A stretch of DNA of 52,457 bases, from contig JAEKNW010000215.1 of NCBI GenBank assembly GCA_016838885.1, positions 1 through 52,457 on the forward strand, written 5' to 3'. The notes under the pieces are model-generated. The model had not been told where the DNA came from. It saw only the letters and a program-made list of their open reading frames with translations, and did no database searches. A program made the position numbers and the translations under genes. The DNA is from Candidatus Cloacimonadota bacterium. GTDB taxonomy: Bacteria; Cloacimonadota; Cloacimonadia; Cloacimonadales; JAFGVF01. This document shows, in pieces, positions 36,372 through 49,437 of this stretch. Position 1 is the stretch's first letter; every line of letters starts with the position of its first letter.

Positions 36372-37118
36372 TTGATTATTGATGAACACCCCTTGTTTGA
36401 TGAAATAATTCATAAGAATAAAATAAACAGCACCTCTAATCATGCTCTATCATTAATAAAAGAGAATTTGATTAAAGGTAATTTCTTAGTCATAGCTGAT
36501 GAACAGTCTGCCGGATCAGGTAGAAAAAAGAGTTTATGGCATTCTCCCCTAGGAGGACTATGGTTCAGTTTGGGACTCTATAATGTGGTTCAAGATAGTT
36601 CAATAACCCTTTTTATGGCAGTGCTTATTCACCAGACAATTATTGAAATCTATCCTTCCCTGCAAAGTGATTTAAAAATAAAATGGCCTAATGATATCAT
36701 GTTAGATCACAGAAAAGTGTGTGGGATTCTAACCTCATACCACTCTTGGGCTAAATATTTAATATGTGGTATTGGGATTGATACCAATATCTCCAAAATG
36801 CCTTTGGAACTTTCAAATATAGCAGTTTCTCTCAAAAACTATCTAAATATTGAAGTAAATAACTCCTTTCTCCTTAAAGCATTCCTTGATAAATTATACC
36901 AACAATTACCAGTTTTTTTAGAACATGGATTTGCTGAATACCAATACTATTTTAATCAATTTGATTATTTAAAAAATAGGATAGTAACCCTTGATACAGA
37001 GTTCCAGGTCTTCAAAGGGAAAGTTCTCAAAATCAACAAGAGCGGTGCTTTAATAATGGAGCTGGATGAGAATCTAATTCAACCTTTTTACTCAGGAAGT
37101 ATTGTAGAAATTGACTAG
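36372..37118 (+). CDS. birA: Biotin-protein ligase
   Basis: 248 aa from a TTG start with an AGGAG site. It is a class I ligase without the N-terminal DNA-binding domain, so it should biotinylate but not repress. DEQSAGSGRKKSLWHSP corresponds to the GRGRRGRxW biotinyl-AMP loop, with one Arg position changed to Ser/Gly. WFSLGL, KIKWPNDIML and KVCGIL are the usual active-site pieces. A small C-terminal SH3-like domain follows (about 200-248). It starts eight bases after queA. Confidence 0.9.
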   Translation: MIIDEHPLFDEIIHKNKINSTSNHALSLIKENLIKGNFLVIADEQSAGSGRKKSLWHSPLGGLWFSLGLYNVVQDSSITLFMAVLIHQTIIEIYPSLQSDLKIKWPNDIMLDHRKVCGILTSYHSWAKYLICGIGIDTNISKMPLELSNIAVSLKNYLNIEVNNSFLLKAFLDKLYQQLPVFLEHGFAEYQYYFNQFDYLKNRIVTLDTEFQVFKGKVLKINKSGALIMELDENLIQPFYSGSIVEID

Positions 37119-37200
37119 AAAGAAAAAAAATAAAGAAAAGTATTGACTTATAAGTGAATTTAAATTTTTTTTAAAAAAAGAATATTATCGTGGAGGATAT

Positions 37201-38865
37201 ATGAGAAAACTCATTGTACTAATATTGAGTGCATTTCTATTTGCCTGTAGTATGAATGTAAGTTCATTCGAAGAACAAGAAAAACCAGAAAAAGTCGATG
37301 GAGCGCTCAAAGTAGCTATACTTCCGCTCGAAAAATTAGATAATCAAAGTGGATATATCAAGAAAATCATGGAAGTTAGAGATCTTCAAATGTTGTTTGA
37401 TTTAACTGCTAACTATGTATTGATGGATATTGATCAAGTTGCCATGGTTTTAGATGATTATGGAGATGTTGCTATCGATGAACTAGAGAAAGAAGAAATT
37501 CTTGATATAGGAAAAGAATTGGGTGTTGATTTAGTTATAACCATGACTGTTGAAGAGATTAGAAATCCTCAATTTAGAGTAGCTTATACTCTCTTTTCCA
37601 TGAGAACCAGTGATGTTACAAGTGGCAGAACAACTGTACTTAAAAACAAAGAACAAAGATTAACTGCTCTAAGTGATGAATTTATGGGTACTGTTGATGA
37701 TTTCGTAAGTTCTGAAATGCTAAAACTTATTGATATTGCAAAACAAGCCTATAACACAAGACGTTATGATGTTTCTAGAGAATCATTCAATAATATTTTA
37801 CAAATAGATCCTTCACTTGATGAAGCTCGTTACTATCTAGGACTTATCAATCTTAAAGAAGAAAATTATGATGAAGCTCTCTCTTACTTCAATAACCTAG
37901 TTGAACAAGATACAACAGGGAACATTGATTATCTTGATATTCAGTATCAAGTATATTATGTTCAAGGTATGTTCAGAGAAGCTGCTGAACCCCTTAGAAA
38001 AATTGCTGAAATTAGAAACACTAAAGAAGACTGGCTCTTGTTAGCAGATTTATATACTAGAAATAGTGACTCAAGAAACGTCATAGATGCCGTTTCCAGG
38101 GCAATTGAACTAGATCCGGAAGATAGTGATGCAATTTATCGCTACGCTAATGTTCTATATGATACCCAAGATTATCAAAAAGCAATCCCTTATTTAGAAC
38201 AAGCTCTTGCCTTATTCCCTGAAGATGATATTGTGGTTACAAATCTAATCTCTGCTTACCAACAAACCGGTCAAATAGACCAAGCTATTAAAAATTACGA
38301 AGATATTGTTAAAAGAGATGGTAAAAATGTTAATGCTCGTCTTAATCTGGCAAATATGTACTTGTCAGCTGCCAAAGAAGCAGAAAAAGCGGGCAATACT
38401 AATACTGCTAGAACTTTTAAACAAAAAGCTACAAAAGCATATAACGATGTTGTGAAAATTGATGATACTAACGGAATCGTATATATACGTTTAGCTAATC
38501 TATACCTTGAAGAAAAAGATTATCAGAAAGCCACTACTAATGTTGAAAAAGCTATGATCTTTAGCCCTAATAATTATGCACCATTTATCATGTCTGCCCA
38601 AATTAAAAGAGTTCTAGGATTCGAGAAATATCAAGCTGCTGTTAAGCTCAATTCTGAAATCCCAAAAGCTGTTGGTTCAAAAGCTCAAACCTTAGCCAGT
38701 CAAAGAGACCAAGCAGTTGAAGAAGCTAGTAACTTCTACAGAGAAGCTGAAGAAAACTTAGAACAAGCTGCTAAAGTTACTGACAAAGCTCAAGTCCTCA
38801 ACATTGTGGAAAATAATTTAACAATGATTAGAGATTTAGAGGATAGATTAAGATCTAGCTTCTAA
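37201..38865 (+). CDS. TPR lipoprotein with CsgG-like N-terminal domain
   Basis: 554 aa. A lipoprotein signal ends FAC (Cys16). Residues about 40-175 resemble the CsgG/curli-assembly-like ATP-independent fold (KVAILPLEKLDNQSGYIKK, then DLVITMTVEEIRNP), though this is tentative. From about residue 185 to 500 there are at least six TPR motifs (ARYYLGLINLKEENYDEALS and SDAIYRYANVLYDTQDYQKA), then a coiled-coil end. It is probably periplasmic and outer-membrane anchored, acting in assembly of a surface complex. It has GGAGG before the ATG, and a terminator follows. Confidence 0.8.
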   Translation: MRKLIVLILSAFLFACSMNVSSFEEQEKPEKVDGALKVAILPLEKLDNQSGYIKKIMEVRDLQMLFDLTANYVLMDIDQVAMVLDDYGDVAIDELEKEEILDIGKELGVDLVITMTVEEIRNPQFRVAYTLFSMRTSDVTSGRTTVLKNKEQRLTALSDEFMGTVDDFVSSEMLKLIDIAKQAYNTRRYDVSRESFNNILQIDPSLDEARYYLGLINLKEENYDEALSYFNNLVEQDTTGNIDYLDIQYQVYYVQGMFREAAEPLRKIAEIRNTKEDWLLLADLYTRNSDSRNVIDAVSRAIELDPEDSDAIYRYANVLYDTQDYQKAIPYLEQALALFPEDDIVVTNLISAYQQTGQIDQAIKNYEDIVKRDGKNVNARLNLANMYLSAAKEAEKAGNTNTARTFKQKATKAYNDVVKIDDTNGIVYIRLANLYLEEKDYQKATTNVEKAMIFSPNNYAPFIMSAQIKRVLGFEKYQAAVKLNSEIPKAVGSKAQTLASQRDQAVEEASNFYREAEENLEQAAKVTDKAQVLNIVENNLTMIRDLEDRLRSSF

Positions 38866-38887
38866 AAAATATCCTTTAATGTTCTTT

Positions 38888-38909
38888 AAGCCCTGCTTGC
38901 AGGGCTTTT
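38888..38909 (+). terminator. Rho-independent terminator
   Basis: A 9-bp stem, AAGCCCTGC with GCAGGGCTT, with a 2-nt loop and a short TTTT run, 22 bp after the stop of the TPR lipoprotein gene. Confidence 0.8.
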
Positions 38910-38935
38910 CTATTGCTATAAAGGTGCACATCTCC

Positions 38936-39390
38936 TCCTAAACGCAGAGTTCCACAGAGGTCAAGAGGAGTTTCACAAAGTTTTAAGAAAGAAGATGAAG
39001 AGCTTTCACTCGAATTAACTCGAATTAAAACGAATAAACACGAATTATTTTTCGCTGATCGCGAAAAGACGGGGAGACGGGGAGAAAGGGAGACGGGGAG
39101 AATTCATCGTGTTAATTGGACACAGAGTATGAGCCCGTATGTCTTAAATCCCCTCTTCATTTGCTATAGCAAATGTTTCCAAGAGGGGTGGCATCGAAGA
39201 TGACGGGGCCTTTCTTCAATCCCCTCTTCATTTGCTCTAGCAAATGTTTCCAAGAGGGGTACATCATACGAAGCTTCCTACTTCGCTAAAGCTATGTAGG
39301 ATGTACTAGCGAAGTATGATGGCATCGAAGATGACGGGGCCTTTCTTCAATCCCCTCTTAATCCCAGAGGGATGAGTGAGAGGGGTGCCC
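38936..39390. repeat. Intergenic repeat cluster before ligA
   Basis: No gene is seen between 38866 and 39636. The cluster holds GA-rich near-tandem units of GACGGGGA around 39069-39101 and two near-identical palindromic units at 39150-39187 and 39221-39259: CCCCTCTT...AAGAGGGG arms around CATTTGCT and AGCAAATG. A 30-bp direct repeat starting GGCATCGAAGATGACGGGGC (39190-39219 and 39321-39350) links them. A third variant starts at 39352. It looks like degenerate dispersed repeats. Confidence 0.75.
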
Positions 39391-39483
39391 AAAGGGCGGG
39401 GAGAGTAAAGAAGAGCATTTTGACATGGACTATATATATATGAAGGATGATGAATGAGAGATCGAGAGATGTCTTGATTTAAG

Positions 39484-39573
39484 TTTAACCCAAAAATGCA
39501 GTAGACTTTTGTGTATAGCACTATATTCTTCTGCAATCTTCAATAAAATTCTACTGTATCAATGGGGTTTAAC
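39484..39573. mobile_element. MITE-like 90-bp element
   Basis: The left end TTTAACCCAAAAATGCAGTAG and the right end CTACTGTATCAATGGGGTTTAA are imperfect inverted repeats. The interior TAGCACTATATTCT matches the element at 51854. No ORF, so mobility would depend on another transposase. A TTGACA lies eight bases past its right edge, upstream of ligA. Confidence 0.65.
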
Positions 39574-39580
39574 ATAACTA

Positions 39581-39609
39581 TTGACAAATAATCCTACTAT
39601 TGAGAAAAT
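39581..39609 (+). promoter_or_regulatory. Possible ligA promoter
   Basis: TTGACA (39581-39586) is perfect. The best -10 at 17-bp spacing is GAAAAT (39604-39609), a weak match. ligA follows 27 bases later with an AGAAGGA site. Confidence 0.35.
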
Positions 39610-39630
39610 GCAAAAAAATATAAGGTTTAG

Positions 39631-43081
<3,451 letters not shown>

Positions 43082-43085
<4 letters not shown>

Positions 43086-44170
43086 GAATATTAGATAGAT
43101 ACTTAATTAAAGAGTTTATTAAAACTTTCATTGTGATATTTTTTGCCTCGTCAATTCTCTTTATCGTAATTGATATTATTGACCAACTTTCAAAAATGTT
43201 AAAATACGGGGCTACTCTTAATCAAGCCACTTTGTATTATATTCTTAGGTTACCCTACTTATTGACCTTAACCTCACCTGTAATTATGCTGATAACCGGA
43301 TTATTCCTAATGAATAATCTGGCTAAATATAATGAATCAATAGCAGTTAGAGCTGCAGGAATTAGCATCAAACGGATGTTATTTCCACTGATAATTATTG
43401 GTTTATTGGTCAGTATTATGATTGGTTGGTTCGGAGATTATGTGCTTCCAAAAGCTGAAGAGAAAAGACAAATCCTCTATCAGGTTGAAATAAAAAAAGG
43501 TGATGTGAGAGATAAATTACTAAGAACAAAGATATTCTTTCAAGAAGGAGATGAAACTCATAATTATGTGGCTTTCTTTAGTGGGCATAACAATGAGATG
43601 AGGGTCATTGATAAAACAATAGTTGCCCCTGATTTCTCATCAATTCTTACAAGAGCCGAAGCTACATCTGCTAAATGGGATAGCGATGAATGGCTTTATA
43701 AACAACTTTATCAACGTGATTTTAAAGCAGGAAGCCTTATAAAATATCAATATCAGGATGAGTTAAAAGATAATATCATGACTGTTACCCCAGAAGAATT
43801 TATTAGATCGGGCAAAGCTACTATGTCTATGAATTACCGTGAACTTAGTGCCTATATAGATAGACTAAAGAAACTAAATGATAATTACTCAAAAGAGTTA
43901 GTAGACCTCTATATGAAGATATCATTTCCTTTTGCTAATCTTATTATTCTCTTTTTCTCTTTTCCTATCGTCTCTAGTTCAACTAGAAGTAAAAATCGAG
44001 GTTATATTTTTATGATAGGTTTATCTGTTTGCTTCATCTTTCTAATCACATTTCAGATTACGAGGAGTCTTGGCTACAGTGAAGTACTTTCTCCTTTAGT
44101 AGCAGCTTGGGCACCTAATGTATTCTTTGCCATGGTTGGATTATATTTCTTACATAAAGCTGAGGTTTAA
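43082..44170 (+). CDS. lptG: LptF/LptG-family permease (second of pair)
   Basis: 362 aa, the standard length for LptG. ILDRYLIKEFIKTF opens the family domain; six membrane segments lie at about 12-110 and 272-360 around a periplasmic domain. With the previous gene (overlap of four bases) it forms the LptFG pair; LptB, LptC and LptA are not in the window. It supports an LPS-bearing outer membrane. The lysC start directly abuts its stop. Confidence 0.88.
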
Positions 44171-45322
44171 ATGAAAATAGTAGTTAAAAAATTTGGTGGG
44201 ACATCTGTTGGGAGCATTGAACGAATCCGCAATATTGCACGTAGATTACATCAAGAGATGGCATCTGATTGCAGATATGTAATTGTGGTTTCAGCAATGG
44301 GAGATACAACAGATGAATTAACAGATATGGCTTATCAACTAAGCAAAAAGCCCATAAAAAGAGAACTTGATATGCTTCTTACGGCCGGAGAGAGAATTAG
44401 TATGTCTCTGCTCTCTATTGCTTTACAGGAGTTTGGTATATTCTCAATTTCCTTTACCGGTTCTCAATCCGGGATTATAACAGACTCTAATCATGGTAAT
44501 GCCAGAATTATTGATGTTACAGCCTTTAGAATTAGAGAAGAGTTAGTAAAGCACAAAGTTGTGATCGTAGCGGGTTTTCAAGGTGTAAGCAGAGAGAAAG
44601 AGGTAACAACTTTAGGAAGAGGGGGATCTGATACTTCAGCTGTTGCCCTGGCAGCCTATCTTAATGCTGAGAAGTGTGAGATTTATACTGATGTAGATGG
44701 TATCTACAGTGCAGACCCACGGATAGTGCATGATTATGTAAAACTAGATGAGATAAACTACGACACTGTACTAGAGATGGCTTATGGTGGAGCAAAAGTT
44801 ATTCACCCGCGGGCTATTGAGTTTGCCAAAAAATACGATATACCTTTAGAAGTGAAATCTTCTTTTACCTTTAATACCGGAACTTTAATAAATAAGGAAT
44901 TACTTAATATGGAAGAAAAAAAAATAACTTCATTAGCCCAGAAAACAGGCTTGTTTAGATTCATAGTGGAAGCTGATTCACTCCACTTACTACAAGCTAT
45001 CAACAATGCTAACATTGATCTTTATGATTTTACTATCAATGGCAACAACACTATTATAGTTGAAAAAGAGAATTATGAAGAGACTTTAACTTCTTTAAAA
45101 CCCTTCCTCATCATTGAAGAGTGTGAGGTGCAGTCAATATCTATAATCGGACATAGGATTATTAATGATATTGACTTCTTAATGGCTTTAATCAAAGAAG
45201 TAAAATCATTAGATACTGAGATTAAAGATATTAAGAAGAACGCAGTGGGAATAAACTTAATAGTATCCACTCGCGATATTGATCAATTATTGAACAAATT
45301 ACATAAAAATTATATAAAATAA
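44171..45322 (+). CDS. lysC: Aspartate kinase
   Basis: 383 aa. It phosphorylates aspartate, the entry step to lysine, threonine and methionine. KKFGGTSVGSIERI is the catalytic N terminus, SQSGIITD and GFQGVSREKEVTTLGRGGSD form the aspartate and nucleotide sites, and YTDVDGIYSADPRIV is diagnostic. The C-terminal 140 residues fit tandem ACT regulatory domains with reduced length, so feedback control may differ. The ATG immediately follows the upstream TAA. Confidence 0.93.
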   Translation: MKIVVKKFGGTSVGSIERIRNIARRLHQEMASDCRYVIVVSAMGDTTDELTDMAYQLSKKPIKRELDMLLTAGERISMSLLSIALQEFGIFSISFTGSQSGIITDSNHGNARIIDVTAFRIREELVKHKVVIVAGFQGVSREKEVTTLGRGGSDTSAVALAAYLNAEKCEIYTDVDGIYSADPRIVHDYVKLDEINYDTVLEMAYGGAKVIHPRAIEFAKKYDIPLEVKSSFTFNTGTLINKELLNMEEKKITSLAQKTGLFRFIVEADSLHLLQAINNANIDLYDFTINGNNTIIVEKENYEETLTSLKPFLIIEECEVQSISIIGHRIINDIDFLMALIKEVKSLDTEIKDIKKNAVGINLIVSTRDIDQLLNKLHKNYIK

Positions 45323-45335
45323 TGGAGAATTATTA

Positions 45336-47366
45336 ATGAGTAAATATATAGTTACCAGTGCCTTACCCTATGCTAATGGTAAATTACACATTGGTCATGT
45401 GGCAGGTGCATATTTACCTGCAGATATATTTGTTAGATACTTAAGATTAAAAGAAGAAGATGTTATTTATATCTGTGGAACTGATGAACATGGAGCTCCT
45501 ATTTCTATCAAAGCAGAGAAAGAAGGTGTTTCACCCCAAGTTATTGTTGATAGATACCATCAATCTATAAAAGATAGTTTTGCCGGACTTCATATTGATT
45601 TTGATAACTTTTCCGGGACTTCTAGAAAACCTCATTATGACTTATCTCAGCAATTCTTTACGGAGTTACTGGAAAACGGTTATATTACCAGTAAAATAAC
45701 CCAGCAGTTCTATGATGAACAAGAGGCACGTTTTCTTCCTGACAGATATGTTGAAGGTACTTGTCCTCACTGTGGAGCTGATGGAGCAAGAGGTGATCAA
45801 TGTGATACTTGTGGGAAGTTGATAGATTCCATAACTTTAGTTAATCCTATTAGCAAAGTCTCGGGTTCTACTCCTGTTATTAGAGATACTAAGCAGTGGT
45901 ACTTAGACCTACCAAAATTCACTCCTCAGCTTAAAGAGTGGTTAGAAACAAAAACTTATTGGAAAGAAAATGTTCGAAACTTTATTCTTTCTTGGCTTAA
46001 TGAAGGACTAATCGAAAGAGCTATTACACGTGATATTAACTGGGGGGTTCCTGTTCCTTTAGAAGAAGCAGAGGGAAAAGTACTTTACGTCTGGTTTGAT
46101 GCTCCTATAGGCTATATTTCATCTACAATTGAGTGGGCACAAAAATTAGGTAAACCTGAGCTGTGGAAAGAATACTGGTTAGACCAAAATACTAAGCTAG
46201 TGCATTTTATAGGCAAGGATAACATACCCTTCCATACTATCATGTGGCCTTCTTTCGTGATGGGACAGAATGAGAATTATATTTTTCCTCATGATGTTCC
46301 TGCTAATGAATATCTTAATTTAGAAGGAGATAAGATTTCTACAAGCCGTAATTGGGCTATTTGGGTGGATGAGTTTATTAAATATTTTGATGGTGAATAT
46401 CTCCGTTACGTCCTAGCTGCTAATGCTCCTGAAAAGCAAGATAATGATTTCTTGTGGAAAGACTTTCAGAATAAAATCAATACTGAACTCAACAATGTTC
46501 TAGGAAACCTAGCTAACAGAGTATTTTCTTTTTCCAAGAAACACTTTGATGGCTTTGTTGAAAAACCTACTCAGCTAAATGAGTTATCATTATCTACTTT
46601 AAAGCAAGTAAAAGAGTTAACTAAAGAGATTGATTCTTGCTATAAAGAATATCAAGTAAGAAAAGCTGTAAAAACTATAATGGATATTGCACGTCTAGGA
46701 AATAGATACTTCGATGAAAGAGAACCATGGAAAGTTATCAAAACTGATAAAGAAGCTGTCCAAGAAACCATTTATACATCTTGTGAGATTCTAAGGGTTA
46801 TTTCAGTGGTAATGACACCTATTCTACCTAACTTTATGTTTGAACTACGCAAGATTATGGGCTTAACAACAAACGCAGTTTGGACAGAGTTAGATGCTAG
46901 TCCATATCCGATAAAGTTAGATAATATTGTTCAAATTTTCCATAAAGTTGAGGATAATCAGATTGAGGAGCAAATTAAACTCTTACAAGAAAACTCCAAA
47001 GCTAATCAAGAAGCTGAGAAAGCTAGTTTTCAAGACATTAAAGCAGAGATTGAATTTGATGATTTTCTTAAATTAGATATTAGAATTGCTGAAATTCTAA
47101 CTGCTACCAAGGTAAAAAAGACTGATAAGTTATTGCAAATCACTGCTGATATTGGAGGGAAAGAGATTGAACTCATTGCCGGACTTGCCAAAGCCTACAC
47201 TCCAGAAGAGATTATAGGGAAAAAGGTAGTTATGCTTCTTAATCTAAAACCAAGACAGATTAAAGGTATTCTCTCACAAGGCATGATTCTTGCCGCCGAT
47301 GATGGCGATACTCTCTCTATCTTAACAGCCCACAAAGATGTTAAAACCGGATCTGTGATCGGTTAA
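45336..47366 (+). CDS. metG: Methionyl-tRNA synthetase
   Basis: 676 aa. The class I signature is HIGH in KLHIGHVAGAYL (15-26), and KISTS (333-337) stands for KMSKS, with Thr and Ser in the usual MSK positions. The zinc knuckle is CPHCG...CDTCG (about 144-164). The C-terminal domain (about 565-676, LDIRIAEILTATKVKKTDKL) is the tRNA-binding EMAPII-like module. Charging of tRNA-Met is cytosolic. It has a GGAG site and lies 13 bases after lysC, possibly co-transcribed. Confidence 0.96.
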   Translation: MSKYIVTSALPYANGKLHIGHVAGAYLPADIFVRYLRLKEEDVIYICGTDEHGAPISIKAEKEGVSPQVIVDRYHQSIKDSFAGLHIDFDNFSGTSRKPHYDLSQQFFTELLENGYITSKITQQFYDEQEARFLPDRYVEGTCPHCGADGARGDQCDTCGKLIDSITLVNPISKVSGSTPVIRDTKQWYLDLPKFTPQLKEWLETKTYWKENVRNFILSWLNEGLIERAITRDINWGVPVPLEEAEGKVLYVWFDAPIGYISSTIEWAQKLGKPELWKEYWLDQNTKLVHFIGKDNIPFHTIMWPSFVMGQNENYIFPHDVPANEYLNLEGDKISTSRNWAIWVDEFIKYFDGEYLRYVLAANAPEKQDNDFLWKDFQNKINTELNNVLGNLANRVFSFSKKHFDGFVEKPTQLNELSLSTLKQVKELTKEIDSCYKEYQVRKAVKTIMDIARLGNRYFDEREPWKVIKTDKEAVQETIYTSCEILRVISVVMTPILPNFMFELRKIMGLTTNAVWTELDASPYPIKLDNIVQIFHKVEDNQIEEQIKLLQENSKANQEAEKASFQDIKAEIEFDDFLKLDIRIAEILTATKVKKTDKLLQITADIGGKEIELIAGLAKAYTPEEIIGKKVVMLLNLKPRQIKGILSQGMILAADDGDTLSILTAHKDVKTGSVIG

Positions 47367-47392
47367 GAAATAATCCTCCTATTACGATACTT

Positions 47393-47421
47393 TTGGCATT
47401 TTATAATTAATACAATATATT
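47393..47421 (+). promoter_or_regulatory. Sigma70-like promoter of msrBA
   Basis: TTGGCA (47393-47398) and TATATT (47416-47421) spaced by exactly 17 bp, 23 bases before the msr ATG and its GAGG site. Confidence 0.6.
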
Positions 47422-47444
47422 ATAAAATAAAAAGTGAGGTCAAT

Positions 47445-48341
47445 ATGAAAAGATTAATTTTGATATTACTCATCGTAATAGGAGGAATAATTATGTATAG
47501 TCAAGACCGTAAATTAAATGATTTAGAAAAATATGTTATAGAGAATAAAGGGACAGAAGCTCCTTTTACCGGAGAATATGTAGAACATTTTGAAGATGGG
47601 ACCTACCATTGTAAGAAGTGTGGAACAGAACTATTTGATGCTTCAGATAAGTTTCATTCAAGTTGTGGCTGGCCTAGTTTTGATGATGCTCTGCCCGGTA
47701 GAGTAAAAGAGGTCCCTGACAAAGATGGAATAAGAACAGAAATAGTTTGTGCTAATTGTGGCGGGCATCTTGGCCATGTATTCAGAGGTGAAGGGTATAC
47801 AGATAAAAACCTTCGTCATTGCGTCAATTCTGTCTCTATGAAGTTTGAAGAAAGAAGCAAAGAAGCAGAAGCTTATTTTGCGGGCGGATGCTTCTGGGGT
47901 GTTGAATACTACCTACAGAAGTTGGATGGTGTAATTTCGACAAGTGTTGGATTTATGGGGGGGCATGTAGTAAATCCCGGATACTATGAAGTTGTTCGAG
48001 GTGGAACAGGACATATTGAAACTACCAAAGTTGTCTATAACCCTAACAAGATTACCTATGAGGAACTTACTAAATATTTCTTTGAAATTCATGACCCTAC
48101 TCAACTTGACAGGCAAGGACCTGATATAGGCCAACAGTACAGATCAGTGATATTTTACTCTTCTGAGCAAGAGAAAAGAGTAGCAGCTACTTTAATTCAA
48201 ACTTTGAAAAATAAAGGATATGACGTTGTTACTAAGTTAGAAGCAGCCCAAGCTTTCTATAAAGCTGAAAATTATCATCAAGATTACTATCAAAACAAAG
48301 GTAGTCTTCCTTATTGCCACTCATATAAAAAGAAATTTTAA
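47445..48341 (+). CDS. Exported MsrB-MsrA methionine sulfoxide reductase
   Basis: 298 aa. A hydrophobic N terminus (about 3-18) ends near MYSQ and suggests export. The MsrB domain is at about 25-140 (CKKCGTELFDASDKFHSSCG, GWPSFDDALP, GGHLGHVFRGEGYT, and the reactive Cys in RHCVNSVS). The MsrA domain is at about 145-298, with the active-site GGCFWG and VGFMGGHVVNPGY. The two domains repair R- and S-methionine sulfoxide. The order B-A is opposite to the A-B of Neisseria PilB. The TAA stop lies inside a MITE-like repeat end. Confidence 0.93.
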   Translation: MKRLILILLIVIGGIIMYSQDRKLNDLEKYVIENKGTEAPFTGEYVEHFEDGTYHCKKCGTELFDASDKFHSSCGWPSFDDALPGRVKEVPDKDGIRTEIVCANCGGHLGHVFRGEGYTDKNLRHCVNSVSMKFEERSKEAEAYFAGGCFWGVEYYLQKLDGVISTSVGFMGGHVVNPGYYEVVRGGTGHIETTKVVYNPNKITYEELTKYFFEIHDPTQLDRQGPDIGQQYRSVIFYSSEQEKRVAATLIQTLKNKGYDVVTKLEAAQAFYKAENYHQDYYQNKGSLPYCHSYKKKF

Positions 48342-48377
48342 CCCAAATAATGCAGTAGATCTTTGAGAAAAGCACTC
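48337..48377 (+). repeat. MITE-like repeat end overlapping the msr stop
   Basis: TTTAACCCAAATAATGCAGTAG and the following TCTTTGAGAAAAGCACT match the left end of the element at 51854. The TTTAAC supplies the last TAA of the msr gene. No right end is seen; the next 130 bases hold other short hairpins: CGGGCTTCCAGCCCG and GACAACTCGTTGTC. Confidence 0.7.
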
Positions 48378-48514
48378 TGGGATTGCGGGCTTCCAGCCCG
48401 TATTAGAAACAGACAACTCGTTGTCGGTTCTCCTCTGGGGCTTAATGGCGGACAGGATGTCCACGCTGTGTAATAATTAATATAATGATAGCTTTCAGAT
48501 GGGGGCAAGGATTG

Positions 48515-48600
48515 TATGGAGTGGAAGCGTCCCGCTTCCACAGCCAAGCTTCCAGCTTGGTAAATCTGGCGGCAAGATGCCCCCAGTCCATATCCCCGCT
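48515..48600 (+). repeat. Single short copy of the composite repeat
   Basis: TATGGAGTGGAAGCGTCCCG with the CAAGCTT hairpin and GGCGGCAAGATGCCCCCAGT is the first half of the unit that forms the arrays at 25995 and 32794. It is shortened inside the hairpin. Frames open on either strand here are repeat translations. Confidence 0.85.
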
Positions 48601-48628
48601 TTTCCAACCACCAAAACAAATCAACTAA

Positions 48629-49435
48629 TTATTCTTGGTTTAAATCTACAAGTTTATTTCTATACTGAAGCACATATATTCCTGAACTCATTCCTTTGAG
48701 TTTCCCATCTTTATCAGCATCTTGAAGAATATCAATAACCCAAACAGCTAACTCACTATTACCCTCTAAATTCTTTAAAGATCCTCGTGTTCTACCATCT
48801 TTTATCTCAAAATAGATCTTGCATATCTGAGAAACTTTCTTGGTTGGATCAAATTCTTTGCCTGCGAACAAGGAGCGGATAAGAGAATCATCTCCTCCAT
48901 AATTAGTATCTTGAAAGAAATCACTTGTTCCAGTGAATGAGATAAAGATAGTATCTTGTTTAGTTTTACTATATTTTCGGGTATTAATCTTAATTGGATC
49001 ATTATCTCCCAAAGATTCATGAATATCATGCTTGTCATAGTTGATTATATGCGAATTAGGAGCAACAACTTCACGATTTCTGTCTGCATAAGTAGAAGCT
49101 GTGTGGGTTCGATCTTGGAACCTGTCATTATCTTTATCTTCAAACAAATTAAATGAGTAATCTTCATCAGCAGGTGCTTCTATCTCGCTCTCCACAGTCG
49201 GTTTCATGAATTGATCAATGGGAACAGAGCTTGCTTCTTTGGTTTCTTTTTGAGCAATTTTAGTTTGCTTAACAGGCTCAATCTCAATTTTTTCCTCATC
49301 AGGAATTTTTTCTACTTCAATTGCCAGTTCTTTTACTTCAGGAGCTATATATTCTGGAATATCAATACTATAAAGAAATAATAACCCGTGCAGAAAAATA
49401 GAGATAATTAAAGGAAGGGAAAAGCTTTTTTTCAT
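48629..49435 (-). CDS. TonB-like energy-transducer protein
   Basis: 268 aa. One N-terminal membrane anchor (about 7-25) is followed by an acidic and basic repeat region (EIEPVKQTKIAQKETKE) and a long variable linker. The C-terminal 90 residues have a mixed alpha/beta look (KVSQICKIYFEIKDGRTRGS), but no clear TonB YP motif. Position and anchor make it the third partner of the ExbB/ExbD pair two bases upstream in the same transcript. It could be a divergent TolA or TonB. Confidence 0.65.
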   Translation of the reverse strand: MKKSFSLPLIISIFLHGLLFLYSIDIPEYIAPEVKELAIEVEKIPDEEKIEIEPVKQTKIAQKETKEASSVPIDQFMKPTVESEIEAPADEDYSFNLFEDKDNDRFQDRTHTASTYADRNREVVAPNSHIINYDKHDIHESLGDNDPIKINTRKYSKTKQDTIFISFTGTSDFFQDTNYGGDDSLIRSLFAGKEFDPTKKVSQICKIYFEIKDGRTRGSLKNLEGNSELAVWVIDILQDADKDGKLKGMSSGIYVLQYRNKLVDLNQE

Positions 49436-49437
49436 GA

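Noticed and set aside
37143-37171. Promoter before the TPR lipoprotein gene
   Set aside because: TTGACT is present, but no reasonable -10 lies at 16-18 bp; the region is a T/A run.
39150-39350. CRISPR-like array
   Set aside because: The repeats are palindromic units of irregular spacing with partly repeated spacers and no cas gene.
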